From the NCBI GenBank assembly GCA_020634855.1, contig JACKAU010000006.1:372001-436000 (forward strand): 64,000 bases of DNA, in the 5' to 3' direction. The stretch comes from Anaerolineales bacterium. GTDB taxonomy: Bacteria; Chloroflexota; Anaerolineae; 4572-78; J111. Each line of letters starts with the position of its first letter. The first letter of the stretch is position 1. The position numbers and the translations under genes were made by a program. The notes beneath the pieces are model-generated. The model was not told where the DNA came from. It saw only the letters and a program-made list of their open reading frames with translations, and ran no database searches. This document shows, piece after piece, positions 35,641-44,627 of the stretch.

Positions 35641-38600
35641 TCAAGGGGTGCTGGTGACAAGTTTATTTAGCGCTTGATGCTCAGGAACGCGCGTGAGGTA
35701 ACTCTTGTGGAGGGTAGGTTCATCGATGAGGTCAGCCTGCTCGATCACCAGCCGATGGCCCTCTTCCAAAACGGCCTGAGCTTGTTGGACCTTACCATTG
35801 GCCTGAAGAATGTCATAACACGTCAGATAAACCAACGCCGGATGTTCGATGCCTTGCACGCCTTGGCGCTCTATAAAGAAGAGTATCTGCTGAACGCAAC
35901 TGTCGGCCAAGCTCAAATCGCCCATCGCCAAGGCTATCCGGCCCAGGTGAGCGACATCTTCAACCAAAGCGACCTGACGCTGGGTGTCGCGCTCCACTTC
36001 CATCGCTTCGATGACGATGTCTCTAGCTTCGACCAATCGGCCCTGATCATGCAGAGTCCAGGCCAAATAGATCAGCGTTTTGACGATATGCCACCAAGGC
36101 GCGTCTAGTTCGTGCAAAATCGTCAGCGACTCATCCAAGTAGATAATGGCCGCGCCATAATCCTGCAAGCGGCAGTAGAGTAACCCCAAATCTGCCAGGC
36201 AGCGGCCCTCTAGATGGCGGTCGCCAATGGACTGGTAGAAGGTCAGCGCTTGTTCGAAATGGGTTTTAGCGGTCTCGTACTGGCCAAAACTGCGCTCAAC
36301 CTTGCCCAAACCATATCGGGTCAGGGCGACTCCGGCCCGGTCGCCGATCATCTGATGCAGCAACAACGCCCGCTCGAACGTCTGTCGCGCCGGTGAATAA
36401 GCGCCGGTATCGTAGTAAACATCGCCTAAGTTAGATAGACTGTTGCCCAACGCCGCTTTATCGTCCAAGGCCTCCCATAACGCCATCGATTTCTGAAATG
36501 CCTCACCGGCCGCCTCGTAATTGGCCTGGTAATAGGCTACCAAGCCCTGATTATTCAAACAGGCAGCCATCGCATTTTCGTCACTACTTTGCTCGGCCAG
36601 ATCGAGCGCCCGCTGTAAATAATCAAGCGCCGTATCGTATTGACCTCGTAAGTACAGTAATCGCCCCCAGTGATTATACCCTTGTCCCAGTAGCGGTGGG
36701 TCGCCCAGATGTTCGGCCAGAGTCACAAAACGCTCCATAATCTCCAACGCCGAGTTATAATCGCCGCTGGTTTCGTACAACTGCGCCCACTGTCTGGCGG
36801 CCAGAGCGCGCCGGGTGTCATCATTGAGCGCTTCGGCCATAACGCCAAGCGTGCCCAAATCTTCCAACTCCTCATCGCGCCAGCCGATGAGGTTGTACAG
36901 CTTGGCTCGCTCTAACAGCGTATCCCAATAATCGGCCGTCACAATGTTATCGGGCGATAGGTTCTCTAAGCAGGTTAAAATTTCGGAATAGTAGCCGATA
37001 GCCGCGTTGTTGGCATTTTCTCGACGGGCGCGCCGGCTGGCAATTTGCAGGTAGTGCAGCGCCTTCGACCAATCATGCCCACGTTTGAAATGAAACGCCA
37101 ACTGCTCAACCGCATCGGGCGCGAGATGCTCCAACGCCTCGGCCACAATGTGGTGCAGTTGCCGGCGCTGGGCCAACAGCAGCCCCTCGTAAACTACCTC
37201 CTGCGCGATTACACTGCGGAAGACGTACTCCCACTTGGGCGCCGGCTGCTCCAACCGCACCAGATTCTCGTGCTCCAGCCGGTCTAGCTGCTCCGGCAGC
37301 CGATACTGGGCGTCGATCATCGGATGAACTTCCGATAGCAGTAACCGCTGAAAATGGGTGCCGATGACCGAGGCGATTTTTAAGGTTAACTTCTCTTCTT
37401 CAGATAGTTTATCGAAGCGGGCCAGGATGACCTCCTGGATGGTATCGGGCAAGTCCAGGGTCTCCAACAAATCGGCGGCTTGCTTCTTCTGGTTATTGAG
37501 TGCATCCAGAATGCGGTTGGTAATCTCTTGCAGGAAAAACAAATTGCCCTGGCCCTTGCTCAAAATCACCTCTTCCACCTCCGGCGGCACCGTCCGACCC
37601 CGCAACAAAATCCTGACCAGATCAAGGCTTTCCTGCTCAGACAGCGGTAGGAGGCGCATTGTATGAGCGTAAGGCAGATTGATGGCCGCGGTCAGCTCCG
37701 CCAGGTTAGCTTCGGGGCGATAGAGCAGTCCCATCAGGACCGGACTGCCGACCAGCGCCTGGGCCAAATACGCGGCCAAGGTGAGCGTCAAATCATCCGC
37801 CCACTGAATATCCTCCAGTAGAATCAACAGCGGGTGACGCTCGGCCTGGTGGCGCAAAATGGCTTCGACCACCGCAAAAGTGTTGTCACGACGCAGTTCG
37901 GCGGAGATAGAGCGGGTAAACGCGCTGTCCGGCAAATCCAGCCCTAAGACATCGCCCAGCAGCGGCAGCCGGTCGAGCCAATAGCTGGGCTGCTCCGGGG
38001 GAGCCGGTAGCTCGGTTAACCCCGTCACCAAATGGGCTAATTTTTGTTCCATTGAAAAGGCCGGGGTCAACCCGAAGATCGCCACTAATATTTCGCGCCA
38101 GCCTTGGTACGGTACTTGCTGGCCGAAACTGACACACTTACTGCCATAACCAACCCCGCCCTCACTCATCCACTCGCGCACCAACTCGGCCGCCAACCGG
38201 CTTTTGCCCAAGCCTAAATCAGCCTCGATAAAAAGCAGTTGCAAACTTCCCTTACGAACGCGGGCAGCCAGGCGACGCATTTGCTCCAGTTCGGCTTTGC
38301 GGCCTACCAGCGGGTCGTCATGCAAAAGGTAACGGTTGAAAATCTCATCCTGAACCCCGCGCTCGCCGGTGACCAGATAGGCCGGCCTGGGCCTGAGATT
38401 GCCTCGCACGGAAAGGTTGCCCAGGCTATCAATGATAAAGCGCGATCCGATTTTTTCTTTAACCCGCTCACTGATGATGATCGAGCCGCCCCGGCCGTAT
38501 TCCATCAGCCGGGCGGCCAGATTAACCGGGCTGCCGATGACCGTATACTCGCGGTGGTTCGGCGCCCCGACCGGGCCGGCGAAGATAGCCCCCTCAGCAA

Positions 38601-39705
38601 TGCCAATCGACATCCGCAGGTGTCGCTCCTGAGCCACCACCTGCAAACCCAACGCGCAGGCCACGGCCCGGGCAGCATCATCCTCATGAAAAAAGGGCGG
38701 CGCGCCGAATAGGATCAACATGATCGTACCTTTGTCATCCATAGCCACTTTGCCCAATGATCCTTCAAACCGATAGGTGACCTCCTGGGCGGCCTGGAGA
38801 AAATTCTGCAGGCGAGGGCCGGCCTCCTGCGATTCGTAATCGAAGCCGCCAATGCCGATAAATAACACCGTAATCCGGCGCAGTTCGGCCAACCATTCGG
38901 CCTGCTCATCGAGGCGGGCCTTAATCGCCCCGGGGATGTAACAAAGCAGCGCTGCCTCCGCCAGCCGCCGCTGCTCCGGGTTGAGTAGACTCCAGTCAAC
39001 CAGCGCCGGCGGCGCCTTGGGCAGCGTCTCATAGGCCCGGTCGAGAACGACAAAATTCTGGTCGGCCATCTCGACGCCGCTAAAAAAATGGTCAGCAATC
39101 GCCCAGGCTCGATCGCTGACTACGATCTGGCCGGGTTGCGCGTGATGTTCGGCCGCGCCAACCTGAACCAGCGGATTGCCAGCAATGACATACTCCCACC
39201 GTCCCAAAGCCCCGCCAATACTACACTCTAACAGTTCACCAACTCCCAACCCCACCTTCATCGACAACGATGCCTGTCCCTGGGAGGTGGTCATATCAGC
39301 AAAGTTAATCATCTTGGCCTGCATCTCCAACGCACATTCGCCAGCGCGGCGCACGGCGACTTGCATTGAGACGGTTTGGGTGGGATCGGTAGTTTCCAGC
39401 AGAAAAACTACGGTAATGGCGTCGCCGGAAAATTTTACGACCTGCCCGTGATATTCTTGAACAATGTGGATCATACGAGTAAAGTATTGGTTGATGAGTT
39501 GGGTCAACTCCTCCGCGCCGGTGGGGCCGGCGCGGCTCAACAGTTCGCTCAGGCGAGTGAAGCCGGAAATATCGGCAAAGAGGACCGCCGCCGGAAAGCG
39601 GCGGTATTTTGGCCCGACGAGCAGCTGCGGTTGGCGATGAATGGCCTGAGCGACCGGCATCGGCACGTAGGCGGCCAGCTTTTCCAGAAAGTGGGGGGAG
39701 GTCAT
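35641..39705 (-). CDS. Double adenylate/guanylate cyclase - AAA ATPase - TPR protein (soluble adenylyl cyclase-like)
   Basis: A 1354-residue protein. Two class III cyclase domains come first (about 36-200 and 280-440). The first keeps both metal aspartates (Asp45 in LFADISGF, Asp95 in FSGDAITVVF). The second has Gly in place of the first Asp (VLFIGIGGF) but keeps a GSPVNLAARLMEYG segment. A STAND/AAA ATPase follows with P-loop EADLGLGKSRLAAEL at about 490-505 and LLILLEDIQWADDLTL. TPRs fill the C-terminus (about 980-1310). This order matches mammalian soluble adenylyl cyclase. It likely makes cAMP or cGMP under ATPase/TPR control. GAGGT precedes the ATG. Confidence 0.9.
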   Translation of the reverse strand: MTSPHFLEKLAAYVPMPVAQAIHRQPQLLVGPKYRRFPAAVLFADISGFTRLSELLSRAGPTGAEELTQLINQYFTRMIHIVQEYHGQVVKFSGDAITVVFLLETTDPTQTVSMQVAVRRAGECALEMQAKMINFADMTTSQGQASLSMKVGLGVGELLECSIGGALGRWEYVIAGNPLVQVGAAEHHAQPGQIVVSDRAWAIADHFFSGVEMADQNFVVLDRAYETLPKAPPALVDWSLLNPEQRRLAEAALLCYIPGAIKARLDEQAEWLAELRRITVLFIGIGGFDYESQEAGPRLQNFLQAAQEVTYRFEGSLGKVAMDDKGTIMLILFGAPPFFHEDDAARAVACALGLQVVAQERHLRMSIGIAEGAIFAGPVGAPNHREYTVIGSPVNLAARLMEYGRGGSIIISERVKEKIGSRFIIDSLGNLSVRGNLRPRPAYLVTGERGVQDEIFNRYLLHDDPLVGRKAELEQMRRLAARVRKGSLQLLFIEADLGLGKSRLAAELVREWMSEGGVGYGSKCVSFGQQVPYQGWREILVAIFGLTPAFSMEQKLAHLVTGLTELPAPPEQPSYWLDRLPLLGDVLGLDLPDSAFTRSISAELRRDNTFAVVEAILRHQAERHPLLILLEDIQWADDLTLTLAAYLAQALVGSPVLMGLLYRPEANLAELTAAINLPYAHTMRLLPLSEQESLDLVRILLRGRTVPPEVEEVILSKGQGNLFFLQEITNRILDALNNQKKQAADLLETLDLPDTIQEVILARFDKLSEEEKLTLKIASVIGTHFQRLLLSEVHPMIDAQYRLPEQLDRLEHENLVRLEQPAPKWEYVFRSVIAQEVVYEGLLLAQRRQLHHIVAEALEHLAPDAVEQLAFHFKRGHDWSKALHYLQIASRRARRENANNAAIGYYSEILTCLENLSPDNIVTADYWDTLLERAKLYNLIGWRDEELEDLGTLGVMAEALNDDTRRALAARQWAQLYETSGDYNSALEIMERFVTLAEHLGDPPLLGQGYNHWGRLLYLRGQYDTALDYLQRALDLAEQSSDENAMAACLNNQGLVAYYQANYEAAGEAFQKSMALWEALDDKAALGNSLSNLGDVYYDTGAYSPARQTFERALLLHQMIGDRAGVALTRYGLGKVERSFGQYETAKTHFEQALTFYQSIGDRHLEGRCLADLGLLYCRLQDYGAAIIYLDESLTILHELDAPWWHIVKTLIYLAWTLHDQGRLVEARDIVIEAMEVERDTQRQVALVEDVAHLGRIALAMGDLSLADSCVQQILFFIERQGVQGIEHPALVYLTCYDILQANGKVQQAQAVLEEGHRLVIEQADLIDEPTLHKSYLTRVPEHQALNKLVTSTP

Positions 39706-39743
39706 GGTCAGTTACCTCATTAACAATTTTAACACCTGCTCCG

Positions 39744-39772
39744 ATTATCAGGCGATAGGGCCAAAATGTCAA
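39744..39772 (-). promoter_or_regulatory. Promoter of the cyclase-ATPase-TPR gene
   Basis: On the reverse strand TTGACA (39772-39767) and GATAAT (39749-39744) are 17 bp apart, 38 bp upstream of the start codon. Confidence 0.65.
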
Positions 39773-39894
39773 TAGGTCAAAAGTTGGTATTTTCTTATAA
39801 ATTGCTTTATTATGGGGCCTTAGTATAGCCAAAGCCAACCAAGATTTATCGTACCGCTTTAGCAGTTTTTACACTTAACCCTATCGAGGTTCCT

Positions 39895-40755
39895 ATGATC
39901 CTAGTGACCGGAGCGGCCGGCAAAACCGGCCAAGCCATTATCCAAACATTAGCCAACCGAGGCGCAGACGTGCGGGCCTTTGTCTACCGATCCGACTATA
40001 TCGAACCGGTCAAAGTGGTTGGGGCGCGTGAGGGGTTTGTGGGCGATTTGCAGGACGAAGTGGCTTTGACCCAGGCGGCACGCGGCTGTCACGCCATTTA
40101 CCACATCTGCCCCAATATGCACCCCGATGAAATCGCCATCGGCCAACGGGTTACGGCCGCGGCTAAACAGGCTGGGATACAGCGACTGGTCTATCATTCG
40201 GTGCTGCACCCCCAGGTTGAAGCCATGCCCCACCATTGGCACAAACTGCGAGTCGAAGAAATGCTGTTTGAGTCGGGTTTGGATTTTACCATCTTGCAGC
40301 CGGCGGCCTATATGCAAAACATCCTCGGCGGTTGGCAAGCGATTGTGTCACAGGGCGTCTATCGGGTGCCGTACCCGGTCGAGACCCGACTCAGCATAGT
40401 CGATCTGGACGATGTGGCCGACGTCGCCGCCAGAGTGCTAACTGAACCCGGTCACACCGGCGCACTGTATGAGTTGGCCGGGCCGGACAACCCTAGCCAA
40501 AGTGAGGTCGCCCTACTACTCAGCGACTTATTAGGCTACCCGGTCAAAGCAGAGCAGATATCCATCGACGCCTGGACAGAGGGGGCTAAAAAAGCTGGGC
40601 TGGGAGGGTATCAAATCGAAACGTTGGTAAAGATGTTTCGCTACTACGAGCAATATCATTTCGAGGGAAACGCCAACGTCCTCGGCTGGCTGCTCGGACG
40701 CCCCCCAACGACCTTGCGCACATTTTTGGAGACGTACATTAGTACAGAACGCTAA
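39895..40755 (+). CDS. NmrA-like NAD(P)-binding protein
   Basis: A 286-residue atypical short-chain dehydrogenase with the N-terminal nucleotide loop (ILVTGAAGKTGQAIIQTL). The usual catalytic Tyr/Lys pair is not obvious (LVYHSVLHPQVEAMPHHW replaces it), which fits NmrA-type redox sensors or atypical reductases. FTILQPAAYMQNILGG is characteristic of this family. It is divergent from the cyclase gene and followed 14 bp later by the FtsK-like gene. Function could be redox sensing or a reductase. Confidence 0.82.
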   Translation: MILVTGAAGKTGQAIIQTLANRGADVRAFVYRSDYIEPVKVVGAREGFVGDLQDEVALTQAARGCHAIYHICPNMHPDEIAIGQRVTAAAKQAGIQRLVYHSVLHPQVEAMPHHWHKLRVEEMLFESGLDFTILQPAAYMQNILGGWQAIVSQGVYRVPYPVETRLSIVDLDDVADVAARVLTEPGHTGALYELAGPDNPSQSEVALLLSDLLGYPVKAEQISIDAWTEGAKKAGLGGYQIETLVKMFRYYEQYHFEGNANVLGWLLGRPPTTLRTFLETYISTER

Positions 40756-40769
40756 CATATTAATTTTCA

Positions 40770-41906
40770 ATGGCAACACAACCCTGGCCCAGCCCGCCGA
40801 TCAATGAAATCCTAAACGAACAAGAAGCCGGTACTAACCAGGCTAACGTGCTGCGCCAAAAGCGGGTGATCGAAACCACGCTGGCCGAGTTAGGCTATGA
40901 GGCCAAAATCCATCAGGTGCAGCAGGGGCCGCGCTTGACCCGCTACAACTTGACGCCTGAATCGGCGACTCAATTATCTAAAATCAAAAACCTGGATCAA
41001 GATTTGGCCGTGGCCCTCTCCGGCGCGACGGTGCAAATGGTCCTGCCAACGCCTCAGAATCCGGCGCTGGGGATTTTGGTTCTCCATCCACGCGGGCAGC
41101 AAACCCCGGTTAGACTGCGCCCGATCCTCGAATCGATGGCTTTCCGGCAAGTGGGTGGTTTTTTGAAAGTGGGGCTGGGGCTTGATCTGGTGGGCGAACC
41201 GGTGGTCATCGATTTGACCGAACTGCCGCACCTGCTCATCGGCGGCACGACCGGTTCCGGCAAGAGCACCTGCTTGCACGCCATCTTGGCCAGCCTGCTG
41301 TGTACCTACTCGCCTAACGCCTTGCAACTGCTGCTGATCGATCCGCTGGCGATTGAACTGCGCGGTTATACCAACCTACCCCACCTGTTTGCGCCCGTGG
41401 TTACGCGCTCCAGCCAGGCGCTCGATACCCTCAACACCATCGACAAGGTCATCGACCGGCGCTATCAAAGTTTCGCCGATAACCAAGCCCGCAACATCGC
41501 CGGCTACAACCAGCAACTCAAACGGGCCAGAAAGCAGACCATCCCCTACATCGTGGTCGCCATCGACAATGTGTTTGACCTGCTTATGACCTCGGCCAAA
41601 GCCGTCGAGCAGACGATCACCCGCATGGCTCAACGCGCTCGCGGAGCCGGCGTCCATCTCATTTTATCGACCCCCCGCGCCGACACCGACGCCCTCTCCG
41701 GTACGCTCAAAGCCAACTTCCCCGGCCGCATCGCCTTCCGCGTGACCGACGCCGCCGAATCGCGCCTAATTTTGGATCAAGGCGGAGCGGAGGAACTGAT
41801 CGGTCAGGGGGATATGCTGTACAAAGCGCCCAACACCAACACGCCCCGGCGCATCCAAGGCGCATACGTTTCGGAGGAAGAACGAAATAGAATTGTTCGC
41901 TTTTGA
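40770..41906 (+). CDS. FtsK/SpoIIIE-type ATPase, truncated, with altered Walker B
   Basis: A 378-residue protein covering only the FtsK alpha (about 40-110) and beta (about 115-375) motor domains; the membrane region and the C-terminal DNA-reading gamma domain are missing. Walker A is intact (GGTTGSGKST, 158-167). The Walker B segment reads IVVAIDNVFDLL: Asp266 is followed by Asn267 where FtsK has the catalytic Glu. The conserved IDPK segment is IDPLAIEL. It could bind ATP and DNA but hydrolyse poorly. Its main chromosome-segregation role is thus unlikely; a plasmid/ICE-derived or repurposed motor is possible. Confidence 0.85.
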   Translation: MATQPWPSPPINEILNEQEAGTNQANVLRQKRVIETTLAELGYEAKIHQVQQGPRLTRYNLTPESATQLSKIKNLDQDLAVALSGATVQMVLPTPQNPALGILVLHPRGQQTPVRLRPILESMAFRQVGGFLKVGLGLDLVGEPVVIDLTELPHLLIGGTTGSGKSTCLHAILASLLCTYSPNALQLLLIDPLAIELRGYTNLPHLFAPVVTRSSQALDTLNTIDKVIDRRYQSFADNQARNIAGYNQQLKRARKQTIPYIVVAIDNVFDLLMTSAKAVEQTITRMAQRARGAGVHLILSTPRADTDALSGTLKANFPGRIAFRVTDAAESRLILDQGGAEELIGQGDMLYKAPNTNTPRRIQGAYVSEEERNRIVRF

Positions 41907-42035
41907 AAAAATTAATTTGGCTCATTTAAAAAAGGTGGCAAACTATGGAATTCTCTTTATAATAAGGTTTATTATAATTTAAACCAACTTCATGAATAAA
42001 GAGTTCCTTAAGTAAGGTCAGTATCCATAGAGAGT

Positions 42036-42374
42036 ATGACAATGGTGCATCATGATACATTTGTAATCAGAAATCTTCTCATTGGCGTATTTTCTGATGA
42101 AGAATTCACTTCTTTCTGTTACGATTTTTTCCACTCTGTATACAAATCATTCTCCTCGGGTATGAGCTTAAACCAGAAAATTCAGCGCCTAATCGACCAT
42201 TGCGATCGTAACGAAGATTTCGATAAATTGCTAGATAACGTTCAAAAGTGCATCCTTACAAGTATGAACAATATTCTACTCAGTTTACAACACCAGAAAA
42301 TCAGAGCGTTGGAAAACTTCTGTAACTCAAAACATCGCTGTATTATTTCAATTATGGGAACTAAGCCAACATAG
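42036..42374 (+). CDS. EAD7-like effector-associated domain, truncated by frameshift
   Basis: The first about 65 residues (LLIGVFSDEEFTSFCYDFFH, then NQKIQRLIDHCDRNEDFDKL) look like effector-associated domain 7, a small death-like adaptor used in bacterial conflict and signalling systems to bring effectors together. The expected ending NP-x-x-Y-E-x-Y is readable in the next frame just after Q-K-C, so a frameshift near 42250 probably distorts the annotated C-terminus (the following 45 residues). The sequence is AT-rich relative to the neighbours. It may originally have been fused to, or transferred with, the decayed recombinase that follows. Confidence 0.5.
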   Translation: MTMVHHDTFVIRNLLIGVFSDEEFTSFCYDFFHSVYKSFSSGMSLNQKIQRLIDHCDRNEDFDKLLDNVQKCILTSMNNILLSLQHQKIRALENFCNSKHRCIISIMGTKPT

Positions 42375-43531
42375 AGTTTCTAGATTGGATATTAGGGCCT
42401 GACAAAATAAAGCTCGCAAAAAATACATATAAGGCTTATCGCATTGCACTACACCAATTTTTCAAGGGTATTTGGCCTGAGTACCACTGTCTACAAGAAC
42501 AAGAAATATTGGAGCGTAAAGAAGAAATTTCTCCAATTTGGCCGAGTCCCATTCCTTGGGAAATCACTCCTTCAACTGCTCAGCAGTTTAAAGAAGTTCT
42601 AGTTAAAAAGGACGTTCTAAAAATCAAAGGTTACACTTGATACAGGTGAGGTTGTACGTTATGAAATAGGACGCACTGGTCTTAGCAAAAATAGTGTAAA
42701 TCTTAAATTAGCGGCGTTAAAGACCTTCTTCGATTTCCTAACCCGTGATTTTTCGGTTCCAATTAGAAAAGATTATGAACCTCTTATCAATGATAATTTA
42801 TTGTTTCCAGATAAAAACTACAGAATAGTTCGATTGTGGTCATCTCACCAGCGCAATCCATTTGATCCAAAAAGTAGTTGAACAATTCTCTGTAAAGAGT
42901 CAGCCTGAATATATGACAGCAACAGAATTTACTGCAATTGTTGAACAAATTAATCTTGATAAGGTAATTGATAATCGAGATTACGCCCTACTGATGACAG
43001 TTTGGTATACTGGGTGCCCAGCAAGTCAAGTTCTCAAACTACGTTGGGGGGATATAAAGAAAAACTTTAACGATAACTATGTGTTCGCTTATCAAGATAG
43101 AGCAGGTGAGTGGAATGATATTGAATTACCTCTCCAAACTTATCAAGCTATTCGCAGATATCTCCAAGTAGCAAATCGGCTCGAAACAATTAGACAAGAA
43201 GATTATATTTTTACCGCCAGTGATCGAACACGCATTTTTCGTATTCCCTCTAAAAAAACTTTATCCAAATAATATTGTACCTATGCAGCCTCTTAGTACA
43301 GTGACAGCTAATAAAATGATAAAAAAAGTATGCGCGAAAAGCAGGGGTATCTGAAAAGAAAGCCAGTTTTAGAGCTATGCAAATCGGGGCAAAGTTAAAG
43401 AAAGAAAATCAACAAAGAATGATGTCGGAAAACGAAGAGATTACTCGCTTGAAAGCAAAAATTGCTGAGTTAGAAGCCAACTTTAGATATATTAATCAAC
43501 TTCCGGCAACGACGTATGGAGGTGTCAATTA
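42371..43531 (+). pseudogene. Decayed tyrosine recombinase (phage-type integrase)
   Basis: Pieces in shifting frames give a SAM-like N-terminal domain (AKNTYKAYRIALHQFFKGIW; LAALKTFFDFLTRDFSVP), a catalytic-domain start (DYALLMTVWYTGCPASQVLK, LRWGDIKK) and a C-terminal piece with KKYARKAGVSEKKASFRAMQ and a coiled tail. The usual TG-L-R arginine is replaced (TGCPAS), and stops and frameshifts near 42640, 42880 and 43270 break it, so it is inactive. Length would be about 380 residues. It marks an old mobile element at this place. Its 3' end overlaps the GntR gene end by 7 bp. Confidence 0.75.
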
Positions 43532-44211
43532 GGCTGGCTGCTCATATAAGCCCGCACCAGCGCATCGCGGAGGGCGCTTTCGACGTTAGTGCGGCCAAAT
43601 TCCACGTTGGCCCGCATCGTCTGGCGGGCGACAGCTACATCTTGAGCCTCAATCGCCTGCAAAATCTGGAGATGATGCCGGCATGTGATGCGCATACGAT
43701 CCAGCGTGGTGATGTCGGTCATGCGGGTGAAGTAAAGCCGCTCATTGACCGAGTGGAGCAGATCGAACATGGCTTTATTGCCGGTAGCTTGGGCCAAGGT
43801 TTCGTGAAAAGATTCGTCCTGTCGAGCCAGCCGGAATGGATCGATGGCATCAGGCGTTTCGTAGGCAGACAGTTCACGCCAGGTTTGGATTAGCGCCTGC
43901 AAAATATCCGGAGACATCTCCCGCGTCGCCAATTGTTCAACGATAAATAGCTCCAAGGCCAACCGCACATCGTAAAGGTCATTGATTTCATCGAGATCGG
44001 GCTGCTTCACCGTACAACCTCGGTACGGCACTTTATCGACCAACTTGTTATCTTCCAGCATACGCAGCGCCTCGCGCACCGGAATGCGGCTGACCCCGAA
44101 TTCGTGGCACAAACTCTCTTCGATCAATCGCTGGCCGGGCAAATACTCCCATCGAATGATCCGCTTCTTGAGGGTATCGAAGATTTCAAAGCTGAGGTTG
44201 ATCTTTTCCAT
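43525..44211 (-). CDS. GntR-family regulator with FCD domain
   Basis: A 228-residue regulator from ATG 44211. An N-terminal winged helix (GQRLIEESLCHEFGVSRIPV, REALRMLEDNKLV) is followed by an FCD ligand-binding domain (YDVRLALELFIVEQLATREM; DESFHETLAQATGNKAMFDL; a metal-site His pair in CRHHLQILQAIEA). Members respond to carboxylic acids. It is divergent from the nucleoside-type transporter operon and probably regulates it through the TTGTATACAA-type palindromes at 44580-44603. An upstream in-frame start at 44259 lacks a ribosome site. A promoter -10 box ends 7 bp before ATG 44211, suggesting a leaderless mRNA. Confidence 0.85.
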   Translation of the reverse strand: MEKINLSFEIFDTLKKRIIRWEYLPGQRLIEESLCHEFGVSRIPVREALRMLEDNKLVDKVPYRGCTVKQPDLDEINDLYDVRLALELFIVEQLATREMSPDILQALIQTWRELSAYETPDAIDPFRLARQDESFHETLAQATGNKAMFDLLHSVNERLYFTRMTDITTLDRMRITCRHHLQILQAIEAQDVAVARQTMRANVEFGRTNVESALRDALVRAYMSSQPN

Positions 44212-44218
44212 AGCCGCT

Positions 44219-44247
44219 ATTATGCCTGAGTTAGGCTGTCTAGGCAA
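44219..44247 (-). promoter_or_regulatory. Promoter of the GntR gene (leaderless)
   Basis: On the reverse strand TTGCCT (44247-44242) and CATAAT (44224-44219) are 17 bp apart. Only 7 bp separate the -10 box from the ATG, so the transcript should begin at or beside the start codon. Confidence 0.6.
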
Positions 44248-44266
44248 TAATAACGCCAATAAAATT

Positions 44267-44295
44267 TTGCCATAATTCCTTAACGGCTATATAAT
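44267..44295 (+). promoter_or_regulatory. Strong promoter upstream of the transporter operon
   Basis: TTGCCA (44267-44272) and TATAAT (44290-44295), 17 bp apart. The same pair of hexamers occurs before tatA. It faces the transporter operon and would start a transcript near 44302. Confidence 0.75.
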
Positions 44296-44300
44296 CCGGC

Positions 44301-44396
44301 CCACGTTTGAACGGTGGATAGCCCTAGATGCTATCAATCGCTCCACTAAAACCAATAGACCCATGCAAAGACGCATCAAATTTTGCGTCTTTTTTT
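44301..44396 (+). ncRNA. Candidate short RNA or attenuated leader
   Basis: About 95 nt lie between the promoter at 44267-44295 and an intrinsic terminator (aaagacgca / tgcgtcttt, 44367-44392, then a T run). Inside, gatagc (44317-44322) pairs with gctatc (44330-44335); ccac at 44301-44304 and ccac at 44343-44346 can each pair with gtgg at 44314-44317, giving two mutually exclusive folds. No open frame with a ribosome site is seen. It is either a small RNA or a regulated leader of the transporter operon 230 bp downstream. Confidence 0.5.
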
Positions 44397-44579
44397 GTTC
44401 CAATTGCTTCTCACCCGTTTTGACATCGTACCAGATAACCTAAAATTGTATAACCCATAGCTTTTCGCTATGACTGAGCAGCCGTGACGCTCTCAGATGC
44501 GAGCCTGATTAAGGTGCGCATTTGGGGGCGTTTTCGTTTTTAGAGCATCTTTTCAGATGGCTCTTAGCTTTTCTCTATT

Positions 44580-44603
44580 TTGGTATACAAAATTGTATAC
44601 AAT
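44580..44603. promoter_or_regulatory. Probable GntR/FCD operator pair
   Basis: Two abutting 12-bp sites, TTGGTATACAAA (44580-44591) and the perfect palindrome ATTGTATACAAT (44592-44603), lie 25 bp before the transporter start codon. A related half site (aattgtataac) is near 44443-44453. The GT-x-TAC core is typical of FCD-type GntR regulators. Confidence 0.6.
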
Positions 44604-44627
44604 TAAGTATTCAAAAGGAGGGATACA

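Noticed and set aside
44364..44444. Leader peptide (26 codons from ATG 44364)
   Set aside because: No ribosome binding site, and the frame runs through the terminator hairpin; no run of regulatory codons.
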